Shown here one piece after another: positions 34,401-43,054 of a stretch of 64,000 bases of DNA (its first letter is position 1; each line of letters opens with the position of its first letter). The position numbers and the translations under genes were made by a program. The stretch lies in contig BLSF01000046.1 of assembly GCA_012862575.1 (NCBI GenBank), forward strand, positions 62,001 to 126,000, read 5' to 3'. The DNA comes from Parietichytrium sp. I65-24A. Its lineage: Eukaryota > Sar > Bigyra > Thraustochytrida > Thraustochytriidae. The notes under the pieces were generated by a model. That model made no database searches and was not told the origin of the DNA. It was given only the letters and a program-made list of their open reading frames with translations.

Positions 34401-34994
34401 ACCAACCATTTGAAAGCTGGATTCTCCGCTAGGCACTGGAATCACCGGGGTTTTGAGAACTCCCACCACGCCGTCTTTGGTCTTGATCTCGCTCTCAGTT
34501 GGCTGCAGCTCAGCGCCAACGACAGCAACATTGTTCAGAGTTCCCTCGATGTCAAATTGGAACTGATTTGAACACAGCTGCGTCAGGGACACCTTGGAAA
34601 ATTTCGGTTGGGTTTCAGTGAGCTTGAGAGCCTGCGACACACGAACACCAAGAAAAGTCATGAGCGCCAGGATCACCACTGTCACAGTATATACAATGAG
34701 TCTCTTTCTACGCGACCCCAACATTGCATTGTAACACCGTCCGTGCCTCGACGGCAGCTCCTCTTCGTCCAGCGCGCTGCCAAGTGAGATCCTGGAAACT
34801 TTATGCTCCGGGCCCGCCCACAGCGGGTTTTCTGCCGCTTTGGGAGACACCTGGTCCTCCTGTCTGCTCCATCGAAAGTTCCTCACTCTTCCTGGCATTC
34901 CCGATATAGATGCAACGAATCTGGCGCTTCCGGCGCGGGCGGAGGTTGCAAACCTCTGCGCGCGCGACGCCGACCCACTCTCTAGGTCCTCCAT
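28446..34994 (-). CDS. Giant type II membrane protein with large extracellular region
   Basis: A 2182-residue intronless protein. The ATG at 34994 was chosen; the frame extends six codons above it but only from a GTG. No signal peptide is present. Residues 1-98 are cytosolic and basic (SRRKRL at the membrane edge), a single membrane helix spans about 99-117 (IVYTVTVVILALMTFLG), and the remaining ~2060 residues would be outside or lumenal. That part is Ser/Thr-, Asp- and Val-rich beta-type sequence with many Asn-X-Ser/Thr sites. Several segments resemble one another and LEA2-type domains that sit next to membrane anchors. Near the C-terminus a lectin-like jelly-roll region (SVTLTAPILLEFDVNYNG type) precedes a filamin/Ig-like end (GVYRLLYNIQAKGRYKIYI). 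A surface adhesion or wall-linked role is inference. Confidence 0.85.
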   Translation of the reverse strand: MEDLESGSASRAQRFATSARAGSARFVASISGMPGRVRNFRWSRQEDQVSPKAAENPLWAGPEHKVSRISLGSALDEEELPSRHGRCYNAMLGSRRKRLIVYTVTVVILALMTFLGVRVSQALKLTETQPKFSKVSLTQLCSNQFQFDIEGTLNNVAVVGAELQPTESEIKTKDGVVGVLKTPVIPVPSGESSFQMVGVFEICDDCLEPMRKTFQRWMDGERIDYQLELELTAAFDASVFIFPIKFSTSMPFDSYMDSYFDPTLNYDERQAVALEAAKRNESFVQKMQLVSTSNSTVVGKVGVNMTRAQVDEETRKQNEEEGFGNYEMSVEIPALTFSATVDGGAVARGSSLPFTYGVGKVLSANVEMGWQDVPAVNSALLKYQHSESMSYTVKASSDVELQAESESTDTNSECFLQTLLEGVEMRGEYEFFPLVQAYNLEMSKNNPSLLSPTGIQLDSMDSEGVLSLRADVNLAGTEYYYQFEGEVPPLRAAISVNTTSPEERSSIGYFALEDVMVVSSEKGRIADEVPVSFDLDNATLVTQVVQQAGGLVSGFQPFVFISLVPDNLVAALLQTYNFQFPLSQSIAESNTAGRRILETSSLNITHFAFNVSDDTVSLSVELENLTAEAIGGYELALLEGNFSVAAFPFGNSSADMATFFSLQYSSLDLHSQSSDRFSLTAMLQDPSFLTSGTSDFLVDVLERLFTLYEELTFDFLGKYGSEPSFRSRNPLKLTDWDTLRRGDSSDDSGSGSSILSLRHLEFEGLFDNALIFDLVTGIDFLGIQSEIDLPALYLGIADCTSSKIAADNVHLFNMDSTATKLRIGATNGESTEVTVRADFADTWTADVLTLAGRYAAGNNTKICIGKHSTRENLLSGIISSLDLAFTLTGMSSETVDNANEIAGTAALDLVVDTVENKVCTSMNVSLLGEENKNWATSFGWGEVAWTLVRGDDGAEFLGLSVPEGFIGADCSSPWATPASCEANAVAFTVCLQTSNSDLAAGAEAVQKVFEAVVIDQSELAIKFSGYTKSRLSNDDDSSLVDSKFTLPKDALTILQGGSSEDSKLSDLGSLVGSIELLTIKDTQTSISVNAKNPTSSFEAVQLTLPLLQIEAFTQVSSDAAQSVLLLSVQVPPKAERIEAQISADVRSWDTFFDALLLLRDNSQAKLFLGPVASPPDFLHRLIPEVDLTGASEDSTDGTTPTTPTLDIEITAWSNSSTAVITAKLTALGQVSPIPIVWPGDLLWLKNAAGDLVASIELPGDGAFGDVGTSTGLIQVVFSGDAAPLVTSTLFQGEDVFIALDSASGKMQFSFLLPKELVSAVALGTDDGSDGISNSVSLKQLSLLGGNQPGEDVRLPCLVSAYCENLLIDETTTSYTGLTFGTEYSLPDLSTGSSAQFSFELKSQLDIEAQGNGLRMGELTLFPMKIESSSTGPDSSLLATLRFDWNAAQIETTRFIIDRMTQSESLVVSLSGASSTGANYLSRLIEGVRQDIYFASKAADPNAAPMLGDVSLDLSAVTSTMATVTAATPLSYLNGENDINVFVPLGWVSVDVTYMDQKVATATLQSNQADGKSFYLQPQSSAQDVQIVAQAYRNQGDGPVTTAMNTLMQRYVFPDDIQMKLSATIVPSELASSFNSACAESSFDTRLGNGCGFIIDTWLTFPKSDSQSEFIDNFQLNPGQSLSESFWDMNLKLSATKTLKNSLPFPIIVSYFEYAIVMFDTEGTKTDSECGSWTACHFFGFGECLDPFPDPFKKNILETNVLQVGDSARGSLSLLSNDQKFLDANGTGDCGITIDGVKSDFIRMWHQYNELNKFCADIASARMIVAFQSESCSDTSSTLTSALSCTFVLDLSFEMLDYALTVTDTCRGPVGAQEDLYNPVTISSGYQWKMESDLFTSLTESTLWSSKQVSLTAPILLEFDVNYNGGDDNFEVFFATEKTVESSLGGYYVNTVGCNQGGVIGGVTFAQAVVNLISQTGTNTIRLILDSYTQRARLEVGDRFTDLDFDRSIGNFAGVSKAWIGIKKQNNVMSFEAIRSGSDQLAPLNTNLLKSSFGSSNFNPQVNTVGYLSFQARDAEGRRLGAGGDLWVAKIQHGESGQEDTPVLTNEVVASDATGAGAPCEGLDSSFVDCSANVCICDLQNGVYRLLYNIQAKGRYKIYISSSSAPKNANEFVLLTERVYIRQ

Positions 34995-35907
34995 CTCTCG
35001 CACGCAAGCCACAGCTTCTTCGCGTCGCGATGCTTTCTCTTGTGTTCCCCGCCTGCACTCTCTGTGAGCACGTACTCCTCGCAGCTCTGCTTCGTAAGCC
35101 CGCGGCGAAAGAGATTTGCTGCAGACTGACAGTGGAGAGTTGAGTTGTCTTCACGTGCGGACTCGGCACGCTAATATCACACTTCTTCTTCTTCCGCAGC
35201 GGGCACTGCTCTGCTCTGCAATGTACTGTACTCAGTACCACATGCAAGCTTCGACCGCGAAAAAGTGAGTACCGGTACTGTACTCACACTCAGAGGCTCA
35301 CAGCCAGTCTCAAAGTCGGTGCTAGTACTGTACCTCCTGGCACAAAGGTCCGTGAGGTCTGTCTGAGCTCTGAGAGGTTTGAGAGAGAGTTGCGCTGACA
35401 GCGAATGCTGGATCGCTCTGGGCCGTGGCAGAGCGGTGGAGAATCTTTTGTATTTATGTAAATAAGTTATTGATGCAATTGCCAGTTCCCAGTTCCATTT
35501 TCGTTTCACGTTTTATCCACCAAAGAAACGAGAGGAAAGAAAGAGCACCATACGTTCAAGTCATTCTCAACAACGTCTCTGTCACTCTGTCACTCTGTGG
35601 CGCTGCAAATCACACCCATCAATGATCATCAATGCTCACCACCTCTCAACCCGATCCCGTGGCACTACCATGCACAGTAGCCAATCCCTACAACCACTGC
35701 GAGGGTGTGCACTTTTTTTCGAGAGTTTCGTTTTACTTGACTGCTACTCCAGCATTTAAGACTCGGACCGTAACGGTGGGCTAGTGATTTGGATAGGGTA
35801 GGGTAGGCGGCGAGTGCACACAGCCGAGGAAAGGGAAGGAGGGGAGAGGAGGAGGAAGGAAAGAATGAAGGAATGGATGAATGTATATGAATGTATGCTT
35901 ATGCTCA

Positions 35908-35919
35908 TTGACTGTGAAT
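35908..35919 (-). repeat. Dispersed 12-mer ATTCACAGTCAA, copy 2
   Basis: Exact copy on the minus strand, 914 bp upstream of the giant membrane protein start and in its sense orientation. Confidence 0.6.
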
Positions 35920-36115
35920 GAATTTCTTTTTCTCGCAAGAGAAGGCAAGGTGCTAGTACAGTACTCACGGCGCTTTCCACAGCCCAAGTGAGCCAGCCAG
36001 TCAGCCATGCTCAGCAAGAAGTTTAGCTCATGTGTAGCCGCCCACGGCCCAGGCGAGGCACACATGGGCCATCCATCGATTTCGCAGTCAATCAATCAAC
36101 AAGATGAAATAATTA

Positions 36116-36127
36116 ATTCACAGTCAA
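36116..36127 (+). repeat. Dispersed 12-mer ATTCACAGTCAA, copy 3
   Basis: Exact copy, 535 bp upstream of the orphan gene start and in its sense orientation. Confidence 0.6.
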
Positions 36128-36650
36128 CATCATTCAGCATTCCAAGTCGAGGCGCAGTGGCAGCTCGGAGCAAGTAAGCGCGTAAGACAAAGCCACGTTC
36201 GCTTGCAAGGTTGCCCGAACGCGAGGGTTCGTGTGTGCCACGATTGAATCATACATAGATTCATCCTCCCTCGGGCGGGGTGGTCAAGACCTTGCCGTGA
36301 ATTGCCAGATTGCCTGTGAATCTTCCAGCGCCCCGCCCTCTCTCTATCTGTCTTCTGTCTCTGCAACTGAATTGACTCAAGTGCGACAAGTGACTCACTG
36401 AGCAGGTGAGCAGTGAGTCCACCAAACGAACGGCTTGCCGTAACTTTAAGCTTTTCCTTAGAGCGTGGTGAGTGGCGTCGCGTGTGACGCTCACTGCGAT
36501 GCTGGCATTCTGACCATCCATCCAACCCTTCGAAAACCGGACCCAACCAGCAGTCCACTACCGCGCGCCAGTAGCGCCGCTCCCGAAGAACAAACGAACG
36601 CGCGGTAGGAGCGCCCGCTAGCAGCCCGTGCACACTGCCAAGTGCGAGTA

Positions 36651-37941
36651 ATGAACGCACAGTGGATCGCAACAACAAATAATGACAAATATGCCAATTA
36701 TGTGCCATTGGACGCCTGCAGTGGAAGGGCGAGTGCATTGGAGAGCTCGAGTGGTGAGTTTGTGAGAGCTTAGAATTGGTGACTTACTGCATGGACTCAA
36801 AAAAAACGTGCCGCTGGACACAGGCGCGGCAAGGTCGGGCAGAGGATCAGGGCTGCTCAGGGTTCTCCAATCTTTTCCAACGGGGAATTCACACTCTTTT
36901 GGCTGGTCGCCTGGTTTCTTTTGTACAGTCAACGAAGAACAGAAGAGCGTCGTAAGCAAGTCTGTATCAGTGACTGCGAGATGTTCTATCGGGTAGCTGC
37001 AACGGGAAATGGTCCAGTGCGTGGGACTTGGCGAGGATCTTTCTTTCGTTCGACGCATTTGCGGCTTCGTTTGGCTGCGCGGGTCGTTTAGCAAGAATGG
37101 AATCGCTGACTCGGCAAACTGCCGCCCGGTAGAGATTGGCAGATCGGCTTGTGGCAAGAAAGATTCCTTTGCAGGTATTTGCGAAGGAACGTCACTAATC
37201 GACGCGCCAGGTTCGCGACTCGTTCTTGCGCGAGGTGAAGTGAGCGAGGCACAAATAAAATATGCATCAATATTTTGTACCAAAAAGAGATCGCGCGACT
37301 ACCTCGTGAAGTTGATTCGCCAGGCAACAAAAAAGCGCGTAAGGCGCTGCTCAACGCTGATTTTCCCATCGCCAAACTCATTTGGAATTAAGCACAATTT
37401 GCTAATCTCCGGTCCCGGTATGTCCCGGTAGCTGTAGTTGGATCCGAGTCTGCATTGTGACTAACGAATCTTTGCGACGCTCCTAGGCAGCAGACAAGCG
37501 ATTGCGCACAGCAGCATATCTAATTGGGTTCGACATGGAGGAAATCTGCCAGTTCGGCTCGATCCTTGTGAAGAACTGGAAATAGCTTTCGGAGACATGG
37601 TTGACTTGAGGCGAAAGTTTTTCTTGCCGGGCACAAATGGCCTCCCCAGCCAGATGGAGGTGAGAGCCTAGAACGGCGTACGTACGAGAATTGGCCCCGT
37701 ATTTGGGATCTGGCATGTTCTTTTGTCCGTCGCGTCATTGCCTCCCTCGGTTTGTGATCTCTTTCTGACTTGGAACTCTTGGAAGGAACACGTACACACA
37801 CCTTGTTGGTGTTCCAACTGCAAGAAAGATAAAGTTCAAATGTTTGCGCCACCAACAAACCCGTACCGGTACTCTTTCGAGCTTTCAGTGCCTCTGAGAG
37901 TGAGTTCCAGTGATTCCCTTTCCGTCTGGCGCGACCCCTAG
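36651..37941 (+). CDS. Five-exon orphan protein, function unknown
   Basis: Exons 36651-36753, 36824-36951, 37018-37417, 37487-37659 and 37786-37941 give 319 residues. Introns are 70, 66, 69 and 126 nt, start GTGAG, GTAAG, GTATG and GTGAG, end AG, and keep phase (1, 0, 1, 0). The third has a clear CTAAC branch site. The second could instead use an acceptor 21 nt earlier. A TAG lies in frame above the ATG. The protein starts MNAQWIATTNNDKYANYVP, has a Ser/Gly-rich stretch, a Cys-rich middle (VRRICGFVWLRGSF, ANCRP), a basic segment (KKRSRDYLVKLIRQATKKRV), a conserved-looking core (WVRHGGNLPVRLDPCEEL) and a CWCSNCKKDK motif that could bind metal. A further donor (GTGAGT) at 37900 might replace the last 14 residues. 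No family is recognised. Confidence 0.6.
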
Positions 37942-38497
37942 CAAGCGGAAAGGGGTTTCCTGGCTCCTTCTCCAACTGACTTTTCTTCACTCCAATCACG
38001 GTGGCAAGCTGGATTTCTCGCTCGGATGGAATGTACGGGTATAGTTAGCCTAGAGTCTCATGGCATTTTCGGAATGCACAAGTGTTCTGCAATGGCTTTG
38101 CAGAGTTAGACAATCTCCTTCCAATGAACGTGGCAAGTGGGAAGAGCAAGTCCGCCTACTCGGCTCGATCTTTGCGTGACGACGTGAAGAGCCTCGAAGG
38201 TCTTGACTGTGAAAACATGGCGGAACTGAGACACATATAAGCAAGTCAGTCGTCAGTCTTCTGTCATAAGATGACGTGACACAGTCTAAGAGAACGGAGG
38301 CTCCAGTACCGACCGGTATGGAGAGCGGAAAACAAATCAGGATTTGGGACCATGCAGTCAAGTGACTCGTCAATCGAGTTTGCGCAGTGTACTCAGTACC
38401 CACGCGGCAGCTTGAAAGAGGTGGTAGAAGTTGGTACGAGCTTTGCAAGGTGATGCAAAAATAGAAATTGCTTTTTTCTTTTACAGAGGGAGCCAAG
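37942..38497. other. Convergent spacer
   Basis: 556 bp between the orphan gene and IFT81. A CTGGATTTCTCGCTCGG segment near 38011 could be an alternative last exon of the orphan gene. A near match (11 of 12) to the dispersed 12-mer occurs on the minus strand at 38203. Confidence 0.55.
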
Positions 38498-40558
38498 TTA
38501 TGACATTTGAAGGATGTTTGCGCCACCAATATCCTGGCCAAGATCCAGAAACCCTTCGCCGTTTCCGGCAGAAAACTGATTCTCCTTGTGCTTGACGCGA
38601 ACCTTGGTTGCCAAAAGGCGCTTCAGGTCAACAAACATTTGGCGCTGCTCGGTGTTTGTACCAGCATTCTCCTTGAGCGCCTTCTGCTTCTTCCTCAGCT
38701 CCTTGGCAAGCTGCTCTTGCTGCTGGATTTTGTGATTGTACAGATCTTTGTAACACTTAAAGTCGCGCAATAGTCTACCTTCGCCTTTCTGAAACGAGAG
38801 CTCATCCTGGACGCGGTTGAGCTGACTATTGGCAATAGTGGTGAGGCAGTTGAGATAGTGGAATCGGCTTTCTTCACGGATACAGTCCTGCTGGTACGCA
38901 TTGCAGTCATTTTCGAGCTTAATGCGCTCGCTCTCTAGTCCAACCGCAGTGTTCTCATAGATACTCTTCTTGTCCAAGTATTCCTGCTCCAGCTCTTGGA
39001 ACACCTCACGAACGTTTTTAAGCTTTTGAATCTGTGGAGTGAGCTTGGCTTTTCGCTTCGCCAGCGTGTCCTTGAGCTGACGAACGACCTCCGAAATCTC
39101 CTCGAGTGTCATCTTCTTGGCTCTGTTAAGCTCCGAGGCTTTCTTGGAGACACTCTCCAGCTCCAGCTCAACATCGCCTGCGCCCTCGATGCCCTTGCCA
39201 CGCTCCACCGACTTGAGAAATTCCTCGACATTTTCGCCCCTACTTCTCGCGATTGTTTCCGTCCGGCTAAGAATGACAGTCTCTGCACGAAGAGCGTCGA
39301 GCTCTGCCTTTTTGCGTTTGTACTCTTGTGTTTTCTGTCTCAGGTTGTTGGCATATTCTTTGAACTCGTGCTTCTTCATGAACTTCGGCCCACTCAGCTC
39401 ACCAAGGACGCGCTCCTTGTCGTTGAGGTCTCGGTCGGCCTGGTTGCTGTCCTTCATGGCTTGGTCGAGCTCGCTTTGCTTCTCGTCGAGCTTCTTGGCC
39501 ACCATCGCGCTTTGTTGTCGAAACATCTTGAGCTTGTCATCTCCGCCATTCAACCTTCTTGCACGATCGACTTCTTCTTGAAGACCGTCAATATCGCGCT
39601 GCACCCGCCGGACCCGGTGCTCGATGTCGTCGACATCGCTTTGGGTCTTCATGGGCTCGCTGAGGTCGCGCTCCAGCTCGCCGAGTCGGTTGTAGCTTGC
39701 TTCGAGGTCACGAGGCAACTCTTCCTCGAGATACCTCTGCTGGTCACGGACTTCGCGCTCTAGTCTCTGAAGCAACTCCTGCGGGGAGTCATCACGCTGT
39801 GACGCCTGGAGCTCCTCGAAACGCATTCGAACTTCGGCGAGTCGTTGGTCGGCCATTTCTAAGGCGGCCTGCTGCTCCCGGCCCTGGTCCTGGACCTTTG
39901 CTTCTTCCTCTTGTTCCTTTCTCAGAGCGCTGGTTACCTCGTAAAGCTCCGCAAAGCCCGAAATGGACTCGGTCTTGCGTTCCAGATTGGCAATTTTCTC
40001 CAGCAATTGGGTCTTCTCCTCCTCAAGCTGCGTGATTTCGCGCTTGAGCTCGGCCGGCTGCATTGTGTTGTGCTTGACTGACTCGAGCGCCTTGTGTACT
40101 TCCTTGAACTCGCGCTGGAATGTTTTGTACTGCTGGTACACCTCCTGGATGGCCTCATCGTGAAGAAATGCTGGCGGAATGTCCACATTCACCAAAAATC
40201 TAGCGAGATAAGCTCGTGTTTTCATGGGCTCCAGCCTCGACAAAATGTAGTGAAGGGCTGGATAGATTGCAGCGCGATCGCCATTGCCAAGAGCTGCCTT
40301 GAATTGTTCTACGTTTGGCGGAACACGGTACTTGAGCATGCGCAGAAACTCTGTCATGCGCGCTGCTGTTGCGCCCTCTTTGGCCTGCGTCTCGTCTCGA
40401 AGGTCCACCTTGTGCTGTGCCGGGTCGAGGTACACCAGCACATCGTTGAACAGCTGCAAAAGCTCAAACGGGGATAGCTCGTCGAAGCTCACCAGCGAGA
40501 ACCCCTTGCTGAAAGGCTTCTGGTTCAGCTTTTCCACGATAAAAGATATTTCACTCAT
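38498..40558 (-). CDS. IFT81: Intraflagellar transport protein 81
   Basis: A 686-residue intronless protein with its ATG at 40558, close to the ~676 residues of animal IFT81. The N-terminal ~125 residues form the calponin-homology-like tubulin-binding domain, with family marks FIVEKLNQKPF, LVSFDELSP-ELLQ, IYPALHYIL and RAYLARFLVNVDIPPAFL. From about residue 130 to the end it is coiled coil, through which IFT81 pairs with IFT74. The complex carries tubulin into the growing cilium. The Lys/Arg pattern of the first domain is kept, so tubulin binding is plausible. It converges on the orphan gene. Confidence 0.96.
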   Translation of the reverse strand: MSEISFIVEKLNQKPFSKGFSLVSFDELSPFELLQLFNDVLVYLDPAQHKVDLRDETQAKEGATAARMTEFLRMLKYRVPPNVEQFKAALGNGDRAAIYPALHYILSRLEPMKTRAYLARFLVNVDIPPAFLHDEAIQEVYQQYKTFQREFKEVHKALESVKHNTMQPAELKREITQLEEEKTQLLEKIANLERKTESISGFAELYEVTSALRKEQEEEAKVQDQGREQQAALEMADQRLAEVRMRFEELQASQRDDSPQELLQRLEREVRDQQRYLEEELPRDLEASYNRLGELERDLSEPMKTQSDVDDIEHRVRRVQRDIDGLQEEVDRARRLNGGDDKLKMFRQQSAMVAKKLDEKQSELDQAMKDSNQADRDLNDKERVLGELSGPKFMKKHEFKEYANNLRQKTQEYKRKKAELDALRAETVILSRTETIARSRGENVEEFLKSVERGKGIEGAGDVELELESVSKKASELNRAKKMTLEEISEVVRQLKDTLAKRKAKLTPQIQKLKNVREVFQELEQEYLDKKSIYENTAVGLESERIKLENDCNAYQQDCIREESRFHYLNCLTTIANSQLNRVQDELSFQKGEGRLLRDFKCYKDLYNHKIQQQEQLAKELRKKQKALKENAGTNTEQRQMFVDLKRLLATKVRVKHKENQFSAGNGEGFLDLGQDIGGANILQMS

Positions 40559-41445
40559 CTTTCCTCAATTCTCTCGCAGATTTGAATCGCCGTCCGTCCC
40601 TGGTCACAAACCCTGCTCCTTCCTCCCTGCTACACCCCGAAAGGCCCTGCTCAGGAGCGTCTTGTGGTTGATGGACTTATCTCAGATCAATCCCCGTCCG
40701 GCGAGCCAGCGGTCTTAAATCCCTTGCCGTTCGTCCAATTCTTGACCTTTCCGCACGCTGAGCACCGCCAAACGCGCGTGAGATCTCAGACTTTGCAACG
40801 GGCTTTAAATCACCGCACTTGGTCCACTGCGTCGCGCACCGTCTAATTTGCCGTGCGCCCCCCTGCTCTACTTTATATACTCCCACCCAATCTCATAATC
40901 TCTCAATCGATCAACTTTCTCTACCTAATAAACAAACACATGCACAACCAAAACAACAACCAAGAAAACACAACGCACTCTAGTGCTCCTTACCATCTCC
41001 CTACGACCCCACTCGCCGCACTGCTACCGTTTAGCATGACTGCCGCTACCACTACCGCTCGACCGTTCGCAGCGAACAGAGAGCTGCTCCCCCGTCAACG
41101 GCCACCTGAAGAACAGTTCTCCCGTTCCTCGAGCTTGGCTCGAGGATCAAAGGAATGCTCGCGAGCGCTTCTTTGATCGTCGCAGGGAAATTTCTTAGCC
41201 TCGCATAAGCAAGGCCTAGCGGACCTACTAATTGCCCTCAACGAAGGATAGGAGGAAAAGTTTCTTGTCCTAGGACTTCCTGGGACGTGCACGTACACGT
41301 GCGCAGGTGCGCGAGGACAGGTTAACCTTAGAGTTCTTATAGACTATTGCTAGCTTGCGTAAGTGGTAAATTGCGTACGTACGCGCGAATTGGCCGTCTG
41401 AAAGAGAGGCGCGCTGGACTGAAATAGCACAAACAAAAGCAAGTA

Positions 41446-41641
41446 TAAAGAACAAGAACAAGAACAAGAACAAGAACAAGAGCAAGAACAAGAGCAAGAG
41501 CAAGAACAAGAAGAAGAACAAGAACAAGAACAAGAACAAGAGCAAGAGCAAGAACAAGAAGAAGAACAAGAACAAGAACAAGAACAAGAGCAAGAACAAC
41601 AAGAAGAACAAGAAGAAGAACAAGAAGAAGAACAAGAAAAG
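41446..41641. repeat. (CAAGAA/CAAGAG)n array
   Basis: About 195 bp of AAGAAC-type hexamers with CAAGAG and GAAGAA variants. It begins roughly 500 bp upstream of the EI24-type start. It could code for a QE/KN-rich or LVLF-like repeat in other frames, but no gene uses it. Confidence 0.92.
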
Positions 41642-41710
41642 AACGAGAGAAAGAGTTTGAAGTGAAGCAAAGCAAGGGCTGTGGGAACGAGATAAAGCCC
41701 AAGCTCATTT

Positions 41711-41765
41711 GATTATTCATTCATTCATTCGTTCATTCATTCATTCGTTCATTCATTCATTCATC
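41711..41765. repeat. (TTCA)n repeat
   Basis: Tetranucleotide array with TTCG variants, about 180 bp upstream of the EI24-type start. Confidence 0.9.
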
Positions 41766-41946
41766 CTGCCTGCCTTCCTGACTGGCCTTGCTTTTCAGTC
41801 GACGTTGGTTGAGAGCGCGTTGGAAGATTGAGGAGTGGGAAACATTGCGTTCATGCGCTCAAGCTTCGAGACAGTGCAACCTTGGAAGCCTTGGAAGCCC
41901 TGGGAAGGCAGAGTATTGGCGTGTGCGAGAAGGATAGTTAGTCAAG

Positions 41947-42903
41947 ATGAGCAGCAGCACGCAGGACGCTGGCGGCGCGGAACAAAGCACGGGCAGAACG
42001 GAGACGGAGCTCTCGGCCAGAGCTGTCTGCGTCAAAGGAATGAGGGCGGCAGTGAGCGTGCATAAGGCCATGCGCGATATCGTGAAGCTGCAAACGGCGT
42101 CGGCGTCGATTAGTGTGCAACAGTGCTTTCTGCTGAATGGAACACTGTTTCTGGGATCCATCGTGCTCTTTAATGTGGTGCTGCTCCCGCTGCTGGATCA
42201 CATGGCGGATGAGCTTGCGTGGTTGGAAGGATCGCGCGACAAAGAACGGATCGCGCAGTGGGAGAGAGTGCAAGATGTTGTTCACGAGATCTCGTCGTTT
42301 ATGTTTCAGGTGTTTTGGCTCGCGCCCATGTACCTGATATCAATCGTGCTTAATGCTGTCTTCAACGTGGACATTGCCAAACAAATCTACACTCTGGAGT
42401 TTGGCGAGCCTGTCAAGAGCACGGAGTCCGTGCTCAACATGATTCGCGACAGTATGTACAACTATGGGCTGATGTGCTGGGTTTCGCTCTTTTGCTGGGG
42501 GGTGTATCATATTCGCTTCGTCGGGCCAGTCATCTCTTTGATTTACACGAGCTGGGCGATCTCCTTTTACGCGTTCGACCTTGCTTGGAGCCTGAAGGGT
42601 TGGACGCTTCAGAAGCGGCTGTTGGTTTTCCAGAAGAACTGGATCTTCATGCTAGGTTTTGGTTTTCCAATCGCTCTGGTCACCTTTTTCCTGCCAGAGT
42701 TTCTTGGTTACGGGGTTTATGCACTTGCGCTGCCGGTGGCCGTGTTACTTGCAGTGACGTCCACACCTGTCCAGCACGAGCCAACAAGCCTTTTTCCTCG
42801 TAGCCTCCAGATCTTTCTCTTTGCAGAGTATATAAACCTGTTTCTCTTGCGGCTCGTTGGGGTAAAGCGCAAGCCAGCTCCTGCACGCCGCGCTACGAAA
42901 TAG
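41947..42903 (+). CDS. EI24/PIG8-type endoplasmic reticulum membrane protein
   Basis: A 318-residue intronless multi-pass membrane protein. The family signature is present: FWLAPMYLISIVLNAVFNVDIAKQ (membrane helix followed by the DIA motif), then SLIYTSWAISFYAFDLAW and KNWIFMLGFGFPIALVTFF. At least six hydrophobic segments are visible between about 60 and 300, and the tail is basic (VKRKPAPARRATK), facing the cytosol. EI24 in animals is an ER protein needed for basal autophagy and linked to nuclear import control and apoptosis. The homologue most likely acts in ER membranes too. It converges on the thioesterase gene with only 151 bp between stop codons. Confidence 0.92.
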   Translation: MSSSTQDAGGAEQSTGRTETELSARAVCVKGMRAAVSVHKAMRDIVKLQTASASISVQQCFLLNGTLFLGSIVLFNVVLLPLLDHMADELAWLEGSRDKERIAQWERVQDVVHEISSFMFQVFWLAPMYLISIVLNAVFNVDIAKQIYTLEFGEPVKSTESVLNMIRDSMYNYGLMCWVSLFCWGVYHIRFVGPVISLIYTSWAISFYAFDLAWSLKGWTLQKRLLVFQKNWIFMLGFGFPIALVTFFLPEFLGYGVYALALPVAVLLAVTSTPVQHEPTSLFPRSLQIFLFAEYINLFLLRLVGVKRKPAPARRATK

Positions 42904-43054
42904 CTATAGCTCCTCATACGTCGGTACCTGGAAAAATAATGGAACAATCGGATGTTGTCAAGGTGTACAAAGTGCTGAGTTGATAATAATGAGAAAAAAT
43001 AGTTGAAAAAAAATTAGGTGACAGTTTCTGGCGGCCAAGGACGAACGCTTTTGA
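42904..43054. other. Short convergent spacer
   Basis: Only 151 bp separate the stop codons of the EI24-type and thioesterase genes, so their transcripts probably overlap at the 3' ends. AT-rich around 42970-43015. Confidence 0.7.

Larger units (their letters stand above)
34995..36650. other. Divergent 5' spacer
   Basis: 1.65 kb between the giant membrane protein gene and the five-exon orphan gene. It is rich in short palindromes such as GTACCGGTAC and CAGTACTG between 35220 and 35340 and at 35953, and holds two exact 12-mers (35908 minus, 36116 plus). A 202-codon minus frame at 36130-36738 is rejected as a gene. Confidence 0.65.
40559..41946. other. Divergent 5' spacer
   Basis: 1.4 kb between IFT81 and the EI24-type gene. 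It holds a long CAAGAA/CAAGAG array at 41446-41641 and a TTCA array at 41711-41765. Long minus frames over the array are artefacts of its 6-bp period. Confidence 0.7.

Noticed and set aside
36130-36738. 202-codon minus-strand frame
   Set aside because: It overlaps exon 1 of the phase-consistent five-exon plus gene, has Arg/Ser/His-rich composition typical of a reverse-strand shadow, and matches no family.
41270-41720. Overlapping minus-strand frames of LVLV, SCSC and FLFL repeats
   Set aside because: All three frames are open because the CAAGAA array contains no stop on the minus strand; an artefact of the repeat.
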